Positions 6,314-14,919 of a stretch of DNA of 55,514 bases are shown here, one piece after another. Within the stretch, counting starts at the first letter, position 1; each line of letters starts with the position of its first letter. The translations under genes were made by a program, and so were the position numbers. Source of the stretch: Tepidiphilus sp. J10 (GTDB lineage Bacteria; Pseudomonadota; Gammaproteobacteria; Burkholderiales; Thiobacillaceae). Location: positions 1 to 55,514 of the forward strand of contig CAMDGQ010000022.1 of the NCBI GenBank assembly GCA_945897955.1, in the 5' to 3' direction. Below the pieces are notes generated by a model. It had not been told where the DNA came from, searched no databases, and worked only from the letters and a program-made list of their open reading frames with translations.

Positions 6314-8374
6314 ATGAGCACGCTCCCCGCCCCCGACCATCTGATCAACCGTGAACTCGGCATCCTCGAATTCAACCGTCGCGTGCTCGCGCAGGCCGAA
6401 GATCCGGCCACGCCCCTGTTGGAGCGGCTGCGTTTTCTGTGCATTTTCTCCAGCAACATGGACGAGTTCTTCGAGATTCGCGGCGCCGGCCTGAAGGAGC
6501 AGCTCAAGCTGAACCCGCTGCATGTCGGCTCCGACGGCCTCACCGCGCGGCAGATATACAAGCAGGTGGCGAAAATCGCGCATGAACTGGTTGCCCGCCA
6601 GTACGACCTGTTCAATCAGGATGTCCTGCCGGCGCTGGCGCAGCACGACATCCGCTTTCTGCGCCGCACGCAATGGAGTGCGGAGCAGGTTGAATGGATC
6701 CGCAACTTCTTCTTCAACGAACTGATGCCGGTGCTCACCCCGATCGGGCTCGACCCGGCGCATCCGTTCCCGAATGTGCTGAACAAGAGCCTGAATTTCG
6801 CGGTCGAGCTGTCCGGCAAGGATGCCTTCGGCCGCAACTCGGATCGCGCCGTGGTGCAGGCGCCGCGCGCGCTGCCAAGGGTGATCCAGTTGCCGACCGA
6901 GATCGCCGGCTGCGAATTCGGTTTCGTGTTCCTGTCCTCCATCCTGCACGCGCATGTCGGCGAACTGTTTACCGGCATGGAAGTGCGCGGCTGTTACCAG
7001 TTCCGCGTCACGCGCAATTCCGACCTGTTCGTCGATGACGAGGAAAACAAGAACCTGCGCGAGCAGCTCCAGGGCGAACTGCCGCACCGGCATTACGGCG
7101 ACGCGGTGCGCCTGGAAGTGGCCGACAACATCTCGCCGGATATGGCCGATTTTCTGCTCGAACAATTCGGCCTCGGTCAGGACGACCTGTTCCAGGTGCG
7201 CGGCCCGGTCAACCTGGTCCGCCTGATGAGCGTGCCGGACAAGGTCGAGCGGCCCGATCTCAAGTTCGCCCCGTTCAAGTCGGGCCTGCCCGCCGCGCTG
7301 ACCAAGCAGCCGGATCTGTTCCAGGCGATTTCCGCCGGCGACATCCTGCTGCATCACCCCTACCAGACCTTCCAGCCGGTGATCGACTTCATCCGCCAGG
7401 CCGCCGAAGACCCGAACGTGCTGGCGATCCGGCAGACGGTGTATCGCACCGGCACCGATTCCGAACTGATGCGCCAGCTCATTGCCGCCGCGCAGCGCGG
7501 CAAGGAAGTCACCGCCGTGGTCGAGCTGATGGCGCGCTTCGACGAGGAAGCCAATATCAACTGGGCGGAGCAACTGGAAAAGGCCGGCGCGCATGTCGTG
7601 TACGGCGTCGTCGGCTACAAGACGCATGCCAAGCTGGCGCTGGTGGTGCGGCGCGAGGGCGGCAAACTCAAGAGATATGCGCATCTCGGCACCGGCAACT
7701 ACCACCCGCGCACCGCCCGCATGTATACCGATTTCGGCCTGCTGACCTGCCAGCCCGACCTTTGTCAGGACGTCAACGACGTGTTCATGCAGCTCACCGG
7801 CCTGGGCAAGGCGCATCAACATACCCTGCTGCTGCAATCGCCGTTCTCGATGCACAGCCGCATGATGCAGGCCATCCGCAACGAAACGGAACGCGCGCGC
7901 CAGGGCGAGAAGGCCGCGATCATTGCCAAGATGAACGCGCTGCTGGAACCACGCGTGATCGCCGCGCTGTACGAGGCCTCGCAGGCCGGCGTGCAGATCG
8001 ACCTGATCGTGCGCGGCGTCTGCGCGCTGAAGCCCGGCATCGAAGGCCTGTCCGAAAACATCCGTGTGCGCTCGCTGATCGGCCGCTTCCTCGAACATCA
8101 CCGCATCTTCTATTTCCTCAACGGCGGCCAGGAAGATGTCTGGCTGGCCAGTGCCGACTGGATGGACCGCAACTTCTTCCGCCGCATCGAAACCGCCTTC
8201 CCGCTGCTCGATCCGAAACTCAAGCGCCGGGTCATCAACGAAGGCCTCAAGGCCTGCCTGAAAGACAACCAGCGCGCCTGGGAAATGCAGCCGGACGGTT
8301 CGTTCCGCCGCCGCGCCCGACGCGGCAAGGCCTTCGACGCGCAAGCCTTCCTGATGAGTGCACTGGGGGCATAG
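6314..8374 (+). CDS. ppk: Polyphosphate kinase 1
   Basis: Makes and degrades inorganic polyphosphate using ATP; in E. coli it is membrane-associated. The chosen ATG at 6314 gives 686 residues, the usual size. The frame is open for another 1.1 kb upstream, but that part lies antisense to the CYTH-CHAD gene and has no PPK similarity. Seen in order: the N-domain NRELGILEFNRRVL (12-25), the helical S-N-M-D-E-F-F-E-I-R (47-56), and the catalytic domains with the autophosphorylated histidine pair H438 (K-T-H-A-K) and H457 (A-H-L-G-T-G-N). The 19-residue spacing equals that of H435/H454 in E. coli. R-T-G-T-D-S lies just before. No phosphatase ppx is present in the window. Confidence 0.96.
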   Translation: MSTLPAPDHLINRELGILEFNRRVLAQAEDPATPLLERLRFLCIFSSNMDEFFEIRGAGLKEQLKLNPLHVGSDGLTARQIYKQVAKIAHELVARQYDLFNQDVLPALAQHDIRFLRRTQWSAEQVEWIRNFFFNELMPVLTPIGLDPAHPFPNVLNKSLNFAVELSGKDAFGRNSDRAVVQAPRALPRVIQLPTEIAGCEFGFVFLSSILHAHVGELFTGMEVRGCYQFRVTRNSDLFVDDEENKNLREQLQGELPHRHYGDAVRLEVADNISPDMADFLLEQFGLGQDDLFQVRGPVNLVRLMSVPDKVERPDLKFAPFKSGLPAALTKQPDLFQAISAGDILLHHPYQTFQPVIDFIRQAAEDPNVLAIRQTVYRTGTDSELMRQLIAAAQRGKEVTAVVELMARFDEEANINWAEQLEKAGAHVVYGVVGYKTHAKLALVVRREGGKLKRYAHLGTGNYHPRTARMYTDFGLLTCQPDLCQDVNDVFMQLTGLGKAHQHTLLLQSPFSMHSRMMQAIRNETERARQGEKAAIIAKMNALLEPRVIAALYEASQAGVQIDLIVRGVCALKPGIEGLSENIRVRSLIGRFLEHHRIFYFLNGGQEDVWLASADWMDRNFFRRIETAFPLLDPKLKRRVINEGLKACLKDNQRAWEMQPDGSFRRRARRGKAFDAQAFLMSALGA

Positions 8375-8375
8375 C

Positions 8376-8518
8376 AGCCTGGCTGGAGCCCGCCCTGCCG
8401 ATGCAGGAAATCCCGCCAACGCCGTCGCGGGCGGTATCCGGGGGTGCGTGGCTGACGGTGCTGGCCCCGGAATTTGTTGTGTTGCATGCCCTGGATGCCA
8501 CTGCGCGGCATCCAGGCT
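8376..8518. repeat. ~143 bp palindromic intergenic repeat, family 2, copy 1
   Basis: Begins AGCCTGG and ends CCAGGCT, an inverted terminal pair. The interior is closely similar to 14653-14796 (shared words GGAGCCCGCC, GAAATCCCGC, ACGCCGTCGCGGGCGG, ATCCGGG). It fills the space between convergent ppk and bphO, and its last bases form part of the bphO stop codon (8517-8519). Confidence 0.8.
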
Positions 8519-9128
8519 AGGTTTGCTCCACCTTGCCTGCCGCGCCTGGAACGCACGCTTCAAGGTGATTGAAAAACAGGGCGTAGGTCGCGTGCGCAGC
8601 TTCGACAACATCTGCAAGCTGCGCTGTGTGGCCGGCCTGGCGATTCGCGAACTGCCAGAATGCTGGCCAGCGCAAAGGGTCGCCACTCCCGGCAAAGAAT
8701 CGACGCGGCGTCGCGGCGGGCAGATTGGCGTGCAATTGCCGGGAAATCACCATGGAACCCAGTCGGGAGCCCTCAAGGACATACATGATCCCGACCAGCC
8801 GGGCCGGGCTGGTTGCGTCCGGCAAGGCCAGACTCAACGGCAGCGGGTCCACGCCCAGATCGTCAAGGTCCGCCACAAGCGCCTGACTGCGCCCTGACAA
8901 GGCGGGCGCCCCTTCAAGACATTCCAGATGTGACCGGCACAAGGCCTCCAGGGCCGACTGCGGCCCATGCAGGGCCGCCAGGGTTGCGGCGTAGTCGGCT
9001 ACGGCGAGCGATTTGGCCAGCAGGCGCGCCAGCAAAAACTGATGATCGAGCCGCTGGTGATCGGCCCGGGTTGCCGCCTTGAGATGCTGCGCCAGGGCGA
9101 CGCCCTGCCCGCTCTCGGTCACGCGCAT
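8517..9128 (-). CDS. bphO: Bacteriophytochrome-associated heme oxygenase
   Basis: This 203-residue protein (ATG at 9128) starts seven bases after the bphP stop. Heme-oxygenase features are present: an N-terminal helix with the probable proximal heme-ligand histidine (RADHQRLDHQFL) and the distal-helix glycine motif (YVLEGSRLGSMVISRQL). A longer frame up to 9281 would overlap bphP and is rejected. The family opens heme to biliverdin IXalpha, CO and iron. Placed directly behind a phytochrome gene, it supplies the chromophore in the cytoplasm. Its stop codon lies in the end of a dispersed repeat. Confidence 0.9.
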   Translation of the reverse strand: MRVTESGQGVALAQHLKAATRADHQRLDHQFLLARLLAKSLAVADYAATLAALHGPQSALEALCRSHLECLEGAPALSGRSQALVADLDDLGVDPLPLSLALPDATSPARLVGIMYVLEGSRLGSMVISRQLHANLPAATPRRFFAGSGDPLRWPAFWQFANRQAGHTAQLADVVEAAHATYALFFNHLEACVPGAAGKVEQT

Positions 9129-9135
9129 CGTTCGC

Positions 9136-11166
9136 TCATCCGCAAACCTCGATCCGGTTCCCGCCGTGCTGCTTGGTCCGGTACATCGCGTCATCGGCAA
9201 TGCGCACCAGCGATTCCGCGTCATGTGCATGAACCGGAAAGAGTGCGAGGCCAATGCATGCGGATACATGGTGCTCGACACCGTTGCTTGTGAACGGCGC
9301 CTCCAGCGAGCAGCGGATTCGCTCCAGAGAATTTACGCAGGCGGCAAGATCGGGAACATCTTCAAACAGCAACACAAACTCGTCGCCTCCCCAACGCGCA
9401 AGCGTGTCTTCGATACGCAGGTTGCTTTTCAGACGTTCAGCGACGTTATGCAGGATATGGTCACCGACCGCATGACCATAGCGATCGTTGATGGGCTTGA
9501 ACTTGTCCAGGTCAATGAACGCCAGCGCCAGCCTGGCGCCATTCCGGCCGGCCCGGGCAATAGCCTGGCGGATGCGGTTGTCGAAGGCCGCGCGTGTCGG
9601 CAGTCCGGTCAGGTCGTCACGCCGCGCTCGCGCCAGGACAAAGGCAAGCGAAAGGGTTTCGCCAAGGAGGATATCCCGTTCATTCCAGAATACGCTGCGC
9701 CCGTGCCAGGTCTCGGTCCAACTGGCAAAGGACGTGCGCGGGGAAACCCGCAGGCCTTCATCTCGCGTTTTGGTCACGGTCTTTTCGGGACTGCCCGCCC
9801 AGCGCACTTCCTTCAGGCGTTCGGGGCGAAACCAGAGCACAGCGTTCTTCAATTCGGGCGAAAAGGGAACAACGAGCAGGCCCGAAGCAACATCGGCGAA
9901 CTGTGCCGCCGGCGGGTAAAGCGCCGCCAGTTGATCGGTCTGGAAGACGTCGGCGGGCGGCTGCGTGCGCAACCAGGCGAGGAGACCGTCGATTGCCTCG
10001 GACGGGGGCGTTTGGCCAAGCGGCAAGATGTTGCCGCAGTTGATCAGCAGGACTCCGGAAGCCTTCATCAGGCCAAGCATTTCATCGAGCACTTCCTCGA
10101 CCAGAACCTGACTCGCCTCCTGGTGGGAGAGGCTGCGCATGATGCGGGAAAGCAAACGTCCAAGACGCGCACCAACGATCTCCTGGTCCCGCGACTCGAG
10201 CGCGGAAAGCCACATCGAAACCAGGCGGCTAAGCAAATCCAGCGATTGATAGACCCGCTGGCCAAGAAAGTAAGGCTCCTTGCCGTGGCATGCGATCAAC
10301 CCCCAAAGGCGGCCGTTCATGAGCAACGACAGGGATAGCGACGAACGCACATCCATGTTGCGCAGGTATTCGATATGGATGGGCGAAAAGCCGCGCAACC
10401 AGGAATGGCTCATGTCGAGCGCCTGATTGGTCAAGGGATTGATTGCCGGAAGAATGGCCACGGTTGCCGCATCGATGTCGCTGACCAAACGGATACGGTT
10501 CACGGTATAGAGCTTGCGCGCCTGCGGCGGAATGTCGGACGCGGGAAAGCGGTTGCCCAGATAGGAAGGCAGCCGTTCGTTGCGCGCCTCGGCGATCACC
10601 TCGCCTTCCCAGTTGGGGTCGAACTGATAGACCATGACTCGATCGAACCCGAAAACCTCCTGGACCAGGCGTGCTGCCGTGGCAAAGAATTTCGGGAAAT
10701 CGGTATCCCGGGTCAATGCGTCGATGGCATGTTGCGCCCAGCCGGAAACGATGTCCTCCCCCGCAGAGTCGATCTCGGTCGGGGAGCGTTCAACTTCCAG
10801 CACGACCAACGGCCCGGACGCATAACCGTAAGCCAGCAAATCGAGATGGCCTTCCGACAACAGACTGCAAAGTCGCATTGGCTGGCTGGGGCCGTAAGCA
10901 TTCTCGGCCATGCGGTCTGCAATGTAAGCCTCGACTTGCCCAGCCTGCTCCACGCCAATCAGATCAGGCAGCGTGCCCGCCAGAGCCTCTTCAAACCCGG
11001 ATGCGAAGAAGGCCGGCAAATTCTCGCTGGCCTGCAGAATGCGGCGCTCCGGCGCCGGCCCCAGAACCAGGCTGCAACCATGAGACTGAATGCAACCAAT
11101 CTGGTGAACAGGTTCCTGTTCACAGCGCTTCAGCGCAACTTCAAGTTCGGCTTGCGTCAGGTTCAT
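9136..11166 (-). CDS. bphP: Bacteriophytochrome with GGDEF (diguanylate cyclase) output
   Basis: This 676-residue protein has PAS2-GAF-PHY followed by GGDEF. The biliverdin-attaching cysteine is C15 (R-C-E-Q-E-P, then I-G-C-I-Q-S-H-G). The GAF chromophore pocket shows F-P-A-S-D-I-P-P-Q-A-R-K-L-Y and the S-P-I-H-I-E-Y-L-R-N-M histidine motif. The PHY tongue shows P-R-T-S-F with the W-x-E and S-V-F-W elements. GGDEF is intact at 593-597 with an RxxD inhibitory site (R584/D587) five residues before it. The output is therefore c-di-GMP synthesis rather than histidine kinase signalling. It is cotranscribed with bphO. Likely a red/far-red switch for a sessile versus motile state; the direction of light control cannot be read from sequence. 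Confidence 0.95.
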   Translation of the reverse strand: MNLTQAELEVALKRCEQEPVHQIGCIQSHGCSLVLGPAPERRILQASENLPAFFASGFEEALAGTLPDLIGVEQAGQVEAYIADRMAENAYGPSQPMRLCSLLSEGHLDLLAYGYASGPLVVLEVERSPTEIDSAGEDIVSGWAQHAIDALTRDTDFPKFFATAARLVQEVFGFDRVMVYQFDPNWEGEVIAEARNERLPSYLGNRFPASDIPPQARKLYTVNRIRLVSDIDAATVAILPAINPLTNQALDMSHSWLRGFSPIHIEYLRNMDVRSSLSLSLLMNGRLWGLIACHGKEPYFLGQRVYQSLDLLSRLVSMWLSALESRDQEIVGARLGRLLSRIMRSLSHQEASQVLVEEVLDEMLGLMKASGVLLINCGNILPLGQTPPSEAIDGLLAWLRTQPPADVFQTDQLAALYPPAAQFADVASGLLVVPFSPELKNAVLWFRPERLKEVRWAGSPEKTVTKTRDEGLRVSPRTSFASWTETWHGRSVFWNERDILLGETLSLAFVLARARRDDLTGLPTRAAFDNRIRQAIARAGRNGARLALAFIDLDKFKPINDRYGHAVGDHILHNVAERLKSNLRIEDTLARWGGDEFVLLFEDVPDLAACVNSLERIRCSLEAPFTSNGVEHHVSACIGLALFPVHAHDAESLVRIADDAMYRTKQHGGNRIEVCG

Positions 11167-11707
11167 GGCGCTTTAAAAAGGATTGAAACCACTAATGCAC
11201 TCCCGGAAATTATTATGCGATCACCGCAAACGGCGCTATCTCGCGTGTTTCATAAATCCATCGTCACGCTTTATCCGAAGTCTGCATTCTTTTTTGACGT
11301 TCGTCATGAACAGAAGCCGTTCATGTCGAGCAGGAGTGCAAATCGAAGAAAGCTTGAAGACGAATTTTCGCCGGTCAAAAGCACGTCATACGTCATATCA
11401 GGGACATGTCCGGCATGCTCCCGGATTCCGCGAAGCCCCATCCAGGCAACGCTCGCCTGGCCTGAAAAATGGCTCATGGATAGGGTTCACATGAGCTGAG
11501 GTTGAACCTTGAATTTTCGAGACCAAGCACCCTCAGCGAAAAACACGAACAGCGCGAGCCTTGGCTTCAACCGCTTGATTTCTGTTCACCTCAAATATTA
11601 TTTGATCCGGCCCGGTGCGAACCTCGGAGAAATATCTTCCCGCTACCCTGCGCTTTTCAACTTGATGTTCGTTAATGAGTCATTAGTCGACCAGGGAGCC
11701 ACATCTG
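11167..11707. other. Divergent promoter region of bphP and the chemotaxis gene
   Basis: About 540 bases with no convincing gene; plus-strand frames here are arginine/serine-rich and lack ribosome sites. A perfect dyad TCAAATA-T-TATTTGA lies at 11591-11605, about 100 bases upstream of the chemotaxis gene, and may be an operator. No clear sigma-28 promoter was found. Confidence 0.5.
11591..11605. promoter_or_regulatory. Dyad TCAAATATTATTTGA upstream of the MCP gene
   Basis: Seven-base perfect arms around one central T. The position, in a long divergent intergenic region, suggests a repressor or activator site; the binding protein is unknown. Confidence 0.35.
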
Positions 11708-13723
11708 ATGAAAACCCTTTTCCAACCCGCCATCGCCTTGATGAACCGTCTGCGCTACCGGAGCAAGTTTGTTTTGCTTGGCGCAGCTGTAGGCCTCGTC
11801 TTAGCCGTTCTGCTGGCAACGGTCTATTCCAGTCTGCAAAATGCCATCAATTCGGCAGATCAGGAATTGGCCGGGCTGCAGATGCTCAAGCCGATCAACC
11901 GGATGACCCAGTTCATGCAGCAGCATCGCGGCCTGTCTTCAGGCGTGCTGAACGGGAACGAAGCGATGAAGGAAAAACGGGCGGCCAAGGAAAAGGAAGT
12001 CTCCGAAGCCTTTGCCGCCGCCGAAGCCATACTCTCGCCCAGCCTGCGTGACAGCGCGAACTGGAAAAGCATCAGCGCCGACTGGTCGGAAATCAGCAGC
12101 CAGGGCATGAACTTGCCGGCGCCGGACAACCTGAAAAAGCACAGCGCGATGATCGCCAAGGTGCTGGTTTTCATGGTGGATGTGGCCGATGAATCCACGT
12201 TGATGCTGGATCCGGTGATGGATACCTACTATTTCATGGATACCATCGTCAGCAAGATGCCGGCAATGCTGGAACCCCTGGGCATCAGTCGAGCACGCGG
12301 CACCGGCGTGCTGTCGGCCAGGGCGCTGAGCCTCGACATGCAGAGGGGCATCAGCGGCCTGTTGCACGAAATGTCCAACACGCTGCGCGTGCAGAACAGC
12401 AACCTGGAAAAAGTGATGCGCTTTGCCCCCGCGCTGGAGCCCAGCCTGCGCAGCGCCACGCGCGAATTTTCGGAAGGCGTGGAAACAGTGTTTGCGCTGA
12501 TCCGGAGCGACATCCTGACAGAGAAGTTCGAAACCCCGCCACAGGACTACTTCGCGCTCACCACCAAGGTGATCGATATGGGCTACAAGGTGATGTTCGA
12601 GACCCTGATTCCGCAATTCGAGCAGCAACTCGAAGCCCGAAAAGCAGCGGCGCAACGCATGCTGCTGGCGCAAACCGGGTTGGCGCTGGTGGTCGTGCTG
12701 CTCGTCCTTTACCTCGCCATCGGCACCTATCACTCGGTCATCGCCAGTGTGGAAAACTTCTCCAGCGGCGCGCGGCGCCTGGCTGGCGGCGACCTGACCG
12801 CCGAATTCAACACGCATGGCGCCGACGAACTGCATACTGCCGGCAAGGATTTCAACGACATGGCGAACACTTTCCGCAACCTGTTGGCAAGCATCAAACA
12901 GGATGTCGGCGAATTGAATGTCGCGGTTGATCAACTGGCGTCCTCCAGCCAGCAGATTTCGACCAGCACAGCCGCACAGAGCGATTCGGCTTCGAGCATG
13001 GCGGCATCCGTCGAACAGATGACCGTCGGCATTGACCACATTGCCCAGAATGCGCAGGACGCGCAAAGCTACTCGCGCGATTCCGATGCGGTGGCCGCAT
13101 CCGGCGGGCGCATCGTCGAAGGCGTCGCCAACGAGATCAAGGGGATTGCGGATACCGTCAACCAATCTGCCTCCGTGGTGGAAGAATTGGGCAAGCAGTC
13201 CGACCAGATTTCGGTGATCGTCGGCACCATCAAGGACATTGCCGACCAGACCAACCTGCTGGCGCTGAACGCCGCCATCGAAGCCGCCCGCGCCGGCGAA
13301 ACCGGCCGTGGCTTCGCCGTGGTGGCCGATGAAGTGCGCAAACTGGCCGAACGCACCACCAAATCGACCCAGGAAATCGCCCACATGATCGCAGCCATCC
13401 AGGCCGGCACCGCCAATGCAGTGACCAGCATGAAGAAAGGCGTCGAGCGAGTCGCAATTGGCGTCGAGCATGCGCAGGAAGCCGGCAATACAATCAGTCA
13501 GGTGCAAGCGCACTCGCGCAAAGTCGTCGATGCCGTATCGGAAATCAGCGTCGCGCTGCGCGAAGAAGCCTCTGTCAGCACCCAGATTGCCCAGAACGTG
13601 GAACACATCGCCCAGATGGCCGAAGAAAACAACGCAGCTGCAGCCGGCAACGCCGCAACCGCGCAAAACCTGAGGCAACTGGCGGAGAACCTGAATCGGG
13701 AGGTTACCCGTTTCAGGACTTGA
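11708..13723 (+). CDS. Methyl-accepting chemotaxis protein
   Basis: The 671-residue protein starts at the ATG at 11708, preceded by AGGGAG. A membrane segment at about 21-43 is followed by a helical periplasmic sensor of about 270 residues. The sensor includes a Q-H-R-G-L-S motif like that of NIT (nitrate/nitrite-type) sensor domains, an assignment I hold weakly. A second membrane segment lies at about 320-340, followed by HAMP and a coiled-coil signalling domain. The CheA/CheW-contacting hairpin is clear ([18 protein letters not shown] through [10 protein letters not shown], ending near 550). There is no C-terminal CheR-tethering pentapeptide. The ligand is unknown. Confidence 0.93.
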   Translation: MKTLFQPAIALMNRLRYRSKFVLLGAAVGLVLAVLLATVYSSLQNAINSADQELAGLQMLKPINRMTQFMQQHRGLSSGVLNGNEAMKEKRAAKEKEVSEAFAAAEAILSPSLRDSANWKSISADWSEISSQGMNLPAPDNLKKHSAMIAKVLVFMVDVADESTLMLDPVMDTYYFMDTIVSKMPAMLEPLGISRARGTGVLSARALSLDMQRGISGLLHEMSNTLRVQNSNLEKVMRFAPALEPSLRSATREFSEGVETVFALIRSDILTEKFETPPQDYFALTTKVIDMGYKVMFETLIPQFEQQLEARKAAAQRMLLAQTGLALVVVLLVLYLAIGTYHSVIASVENFSSGARRLAGGDLTAEFNTHGADELHTAGKDFNDMANTFRNLLASIKQDVGELNVAVDQLASSSQQISTSTAAQSDSASSMAASVEQMTVGIDHIAQNAQDAQSYSRDSDAVAASGGRIVEGVANEIKGIADTVNQSASVVEELGKQSDQISVIVGTIKDIADQTNLLALNAAIEAARAGETGRGFAVVADEVRKLAERTTKSTQEIAHMIAAIQAGTANAVTSMKKGVERVAIGVEHAQEAGNTISQVQAHSRKVVDAVSEISVALREEASVSTQIAQNVEHIAQMAEENNAAAAGNAATAQNLRQLAENLNREVTRFRT

Positions 13724-13727
13724 GAAG

Positions 13728-13769
13728 GTTGTGTGCGCAGGCGGGACTTGCTCGGAACCCGCTCACAAC
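13728..13769 (+). terminator. Terminator-like hairpin after the MCP gene
   Basis: GTTGTG (13728-13733) pairs with CACAAC (13764-13769), and inside them GCGGG pairs with CCCGC. There is no U tract, so it may act as a stabilising 3' hairpin or need Rho. Confidence 0.35.
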
Positions 13770-13888
13770 AGCCACTAGGAGCCTTCTTCCAGTGTTTCCA
13801 GATAGCTACGCTCACTGCCTAGCGTTGAGGCTGACCGTTTCTCCCATATATCGCAGAGGACGATACATGTTGCAGGACGTGGTTGTTA

Positions 13889-14182
13889 TTACACATGGCG
13901 AAGCTCCTGACGGATCGTTTCGCGCACCACGTCGGCCAGCGTTTGCCCTTGGGCAACCTGGCCCAGCGCCTCATTCATCAAGGTCTGGTAGTTACCCCCT
14001 GTCATTTCGGCGCGAGCCTTGAACACGGCCAGCGTCGCGTTGTCCACCCGCATGGTGATACGCGACTTGCCTCCGTGTTCGGCTTGCAGTTTTGCAAGAG
14101 CGGGCATCTGGTTGACCGGCTTTGCATCGGTAAAGTCCATGTCGGCGTAGCGGTCGAACATCGGATCAGAATTGTTGCTCAT
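13889..14182 (-). CDS. brnA: BrnA family antitoxin
   Basis: This 97-residue protein has an acidic N-terminus (FDRYADMDFTDAKPV) that in this family covers the toxin. A C-terminal ribbon-helix-helix-like DNA-binding part follows: KSRITMRVDNATLAVFKARAEMTGGNYQTLMNEAL. The gene overlaps the end of brnT by 17 bases and lies downstream of it, the normal brnT-brnA order. BrnA neutralises BrnT and represses the operon. Confidence 0.9.
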   Translation of the reverse strand: MSNNSDPMFDRYADMDFTDAKPVNQMPALAKLQAEHGGKSRITMRVDNATLAVFKARAEMTGGNYQTLMNEALGQVAQGQTLADVVRETIRQELRHV

Positions 14183-14441
14183 AGCGTCTCCGTTGCGGTT
14201 GGTTGGCTTTCCAGGCGGAAATCAGACGGAAGTTGTCGCCTCGCAGCGTCCATACCACCAGCAGAATCCGCCCCTTGCTACCCATGCCCAACGATACAAA
14301 ACGCTGTTCGCCTTCGGCATCCGGGTCTTCGCGCGTCAGCGCATAAGGATCAAGCAGCACTGCCTTTGCCTCGTCAAAGGTTACCCCCTCATGGTTCAAG
14401 GGGTTGGCGGCAGCTTTCTCCGGGTCGAATTCAATCTCCAT
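14166..14441 (-). CDS. brnT: BrnT family ribonuclease toxin
   Basis: This 91-residue protein starts at the ATG at 14441 (MEIEFDPEKAAANPLNHEGVTF). Family landmarks are the opening F-D-x-x-K-x-x-x-N-x-x-x-H-x-V-x-F, then D-P in LLDPYALT, the R-F-V-S-L-G-M strand and the ending R-L-I-S-A-W-K-A. BrnT is a small RelE-fold RNase that blocks translation under stress. The frame is open to 14477 but those extra codons lie in the operator region. Confidence 0.92.
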   Translation of the reverse strand: MEIEFDPEKAAANPLNHEGVTFDEAKAVLLDPYALTREDPDAEGEQRFVSLGMGSKGRILLVVWTLRGDNFRLISAWKANQPQRRRYEQQF

Positions 14442-14453
14442 GCTGGTTAGTGT

Positions 14454-14472
14454 ATGCACAAAAAAATGCACA
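14454..14472. promoter_or_regulatory. Candidate BrnA operator (direct repeats)
   Basis: ATGCACA occurs at 14454-14460 and 14466-14472, 12 bases apart, just upstream of brnT. This is the same 12-base spacing as the repeats before the RHH antitoxin at 3547, consistent with side-by-side RHH dimers. Confidence 0.4.
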
Positions 14473-14477
14473 AACAA

Positions 14478-14919
14478 GTTGTGTGAAGAGCGGCATATTC
14501 GCCAACCAGATTGGGATGTAACCAGTGGAAGTCACCATCCACGTCCTCGGCTACCTGGGTACCTTCAGGGCCGTCTTGCAATCGGTGGTCATGCTCTTCG
14601 CCGATCCTATCCTCTCCAACAACGGGTCGCGCTGGGCATCGGCAGCAAGCGTAGCCTGGATGGAGCCCGCCTTGCCGGCGATGGAAATCCCGCTGACGCC
14701 GTCGCGGGCGGAATCCGGGAGGGTTTGGCGGGCGGCGCTGTTCCCGGATTTCATGGCGCTGCATTCTCTGGATTCCGCTTCGCTACATCCCTGCTAATGG
14801 TTCTGGGTTCGATAATGAGGTAAAGTCGCCGTCGATATCTTCTTGTCATGAATTTAGTCCATGCAGAAATATCTACTGGCGGCAATTCTTCGATGTCTTT
14901 ATATAAAACGGGGTATTAC
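14478..14919. other. Gene-free region holding a family 2 repeat
   Basis: No gene is supported. The palindromic repeat at 14653-14796 sits in the middle. On the minus strand the flanks carry two similar short readings, EDVDGDFHWL (about 14520-14550) and EDIDGDF (about 14825-14845), which may be the remains of one interrupted or duplicated gene. The DUF3015 promoter must lie near the right end. Confidence 0.35.
14653..14796. repeat. ~144 bp palindromic intergenic repeat, family 2, copy 2
   Basis: Starts AGCCTGGATGGAGCCCGCC and aligns along its length with 8376-8518 (roughly 75% identical by eye). Its right terminus (CATCCCTGCTA) is slightly decayed. Confidence 0.75.

Noticed and set aside
6257-8695. 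Long open frame (812 codons) on the minus strand across ppk
   Set aside because: It mirrors ppk codon structure in GC-rich DNA, is histidine/glutamine-rich and has no domain or ribosome site.
9079-10338. 419-codon plus-strand frame across bphP
   Set aside because: Antisense to the GGDEF/PHY part of bphP; no recognisable protein.
11939-13678. 579-codon minus-strand frame across the chemotaxis gene
   Set aside because: Mirror frame of a repetitive alanine-rich coiled-coil gene.
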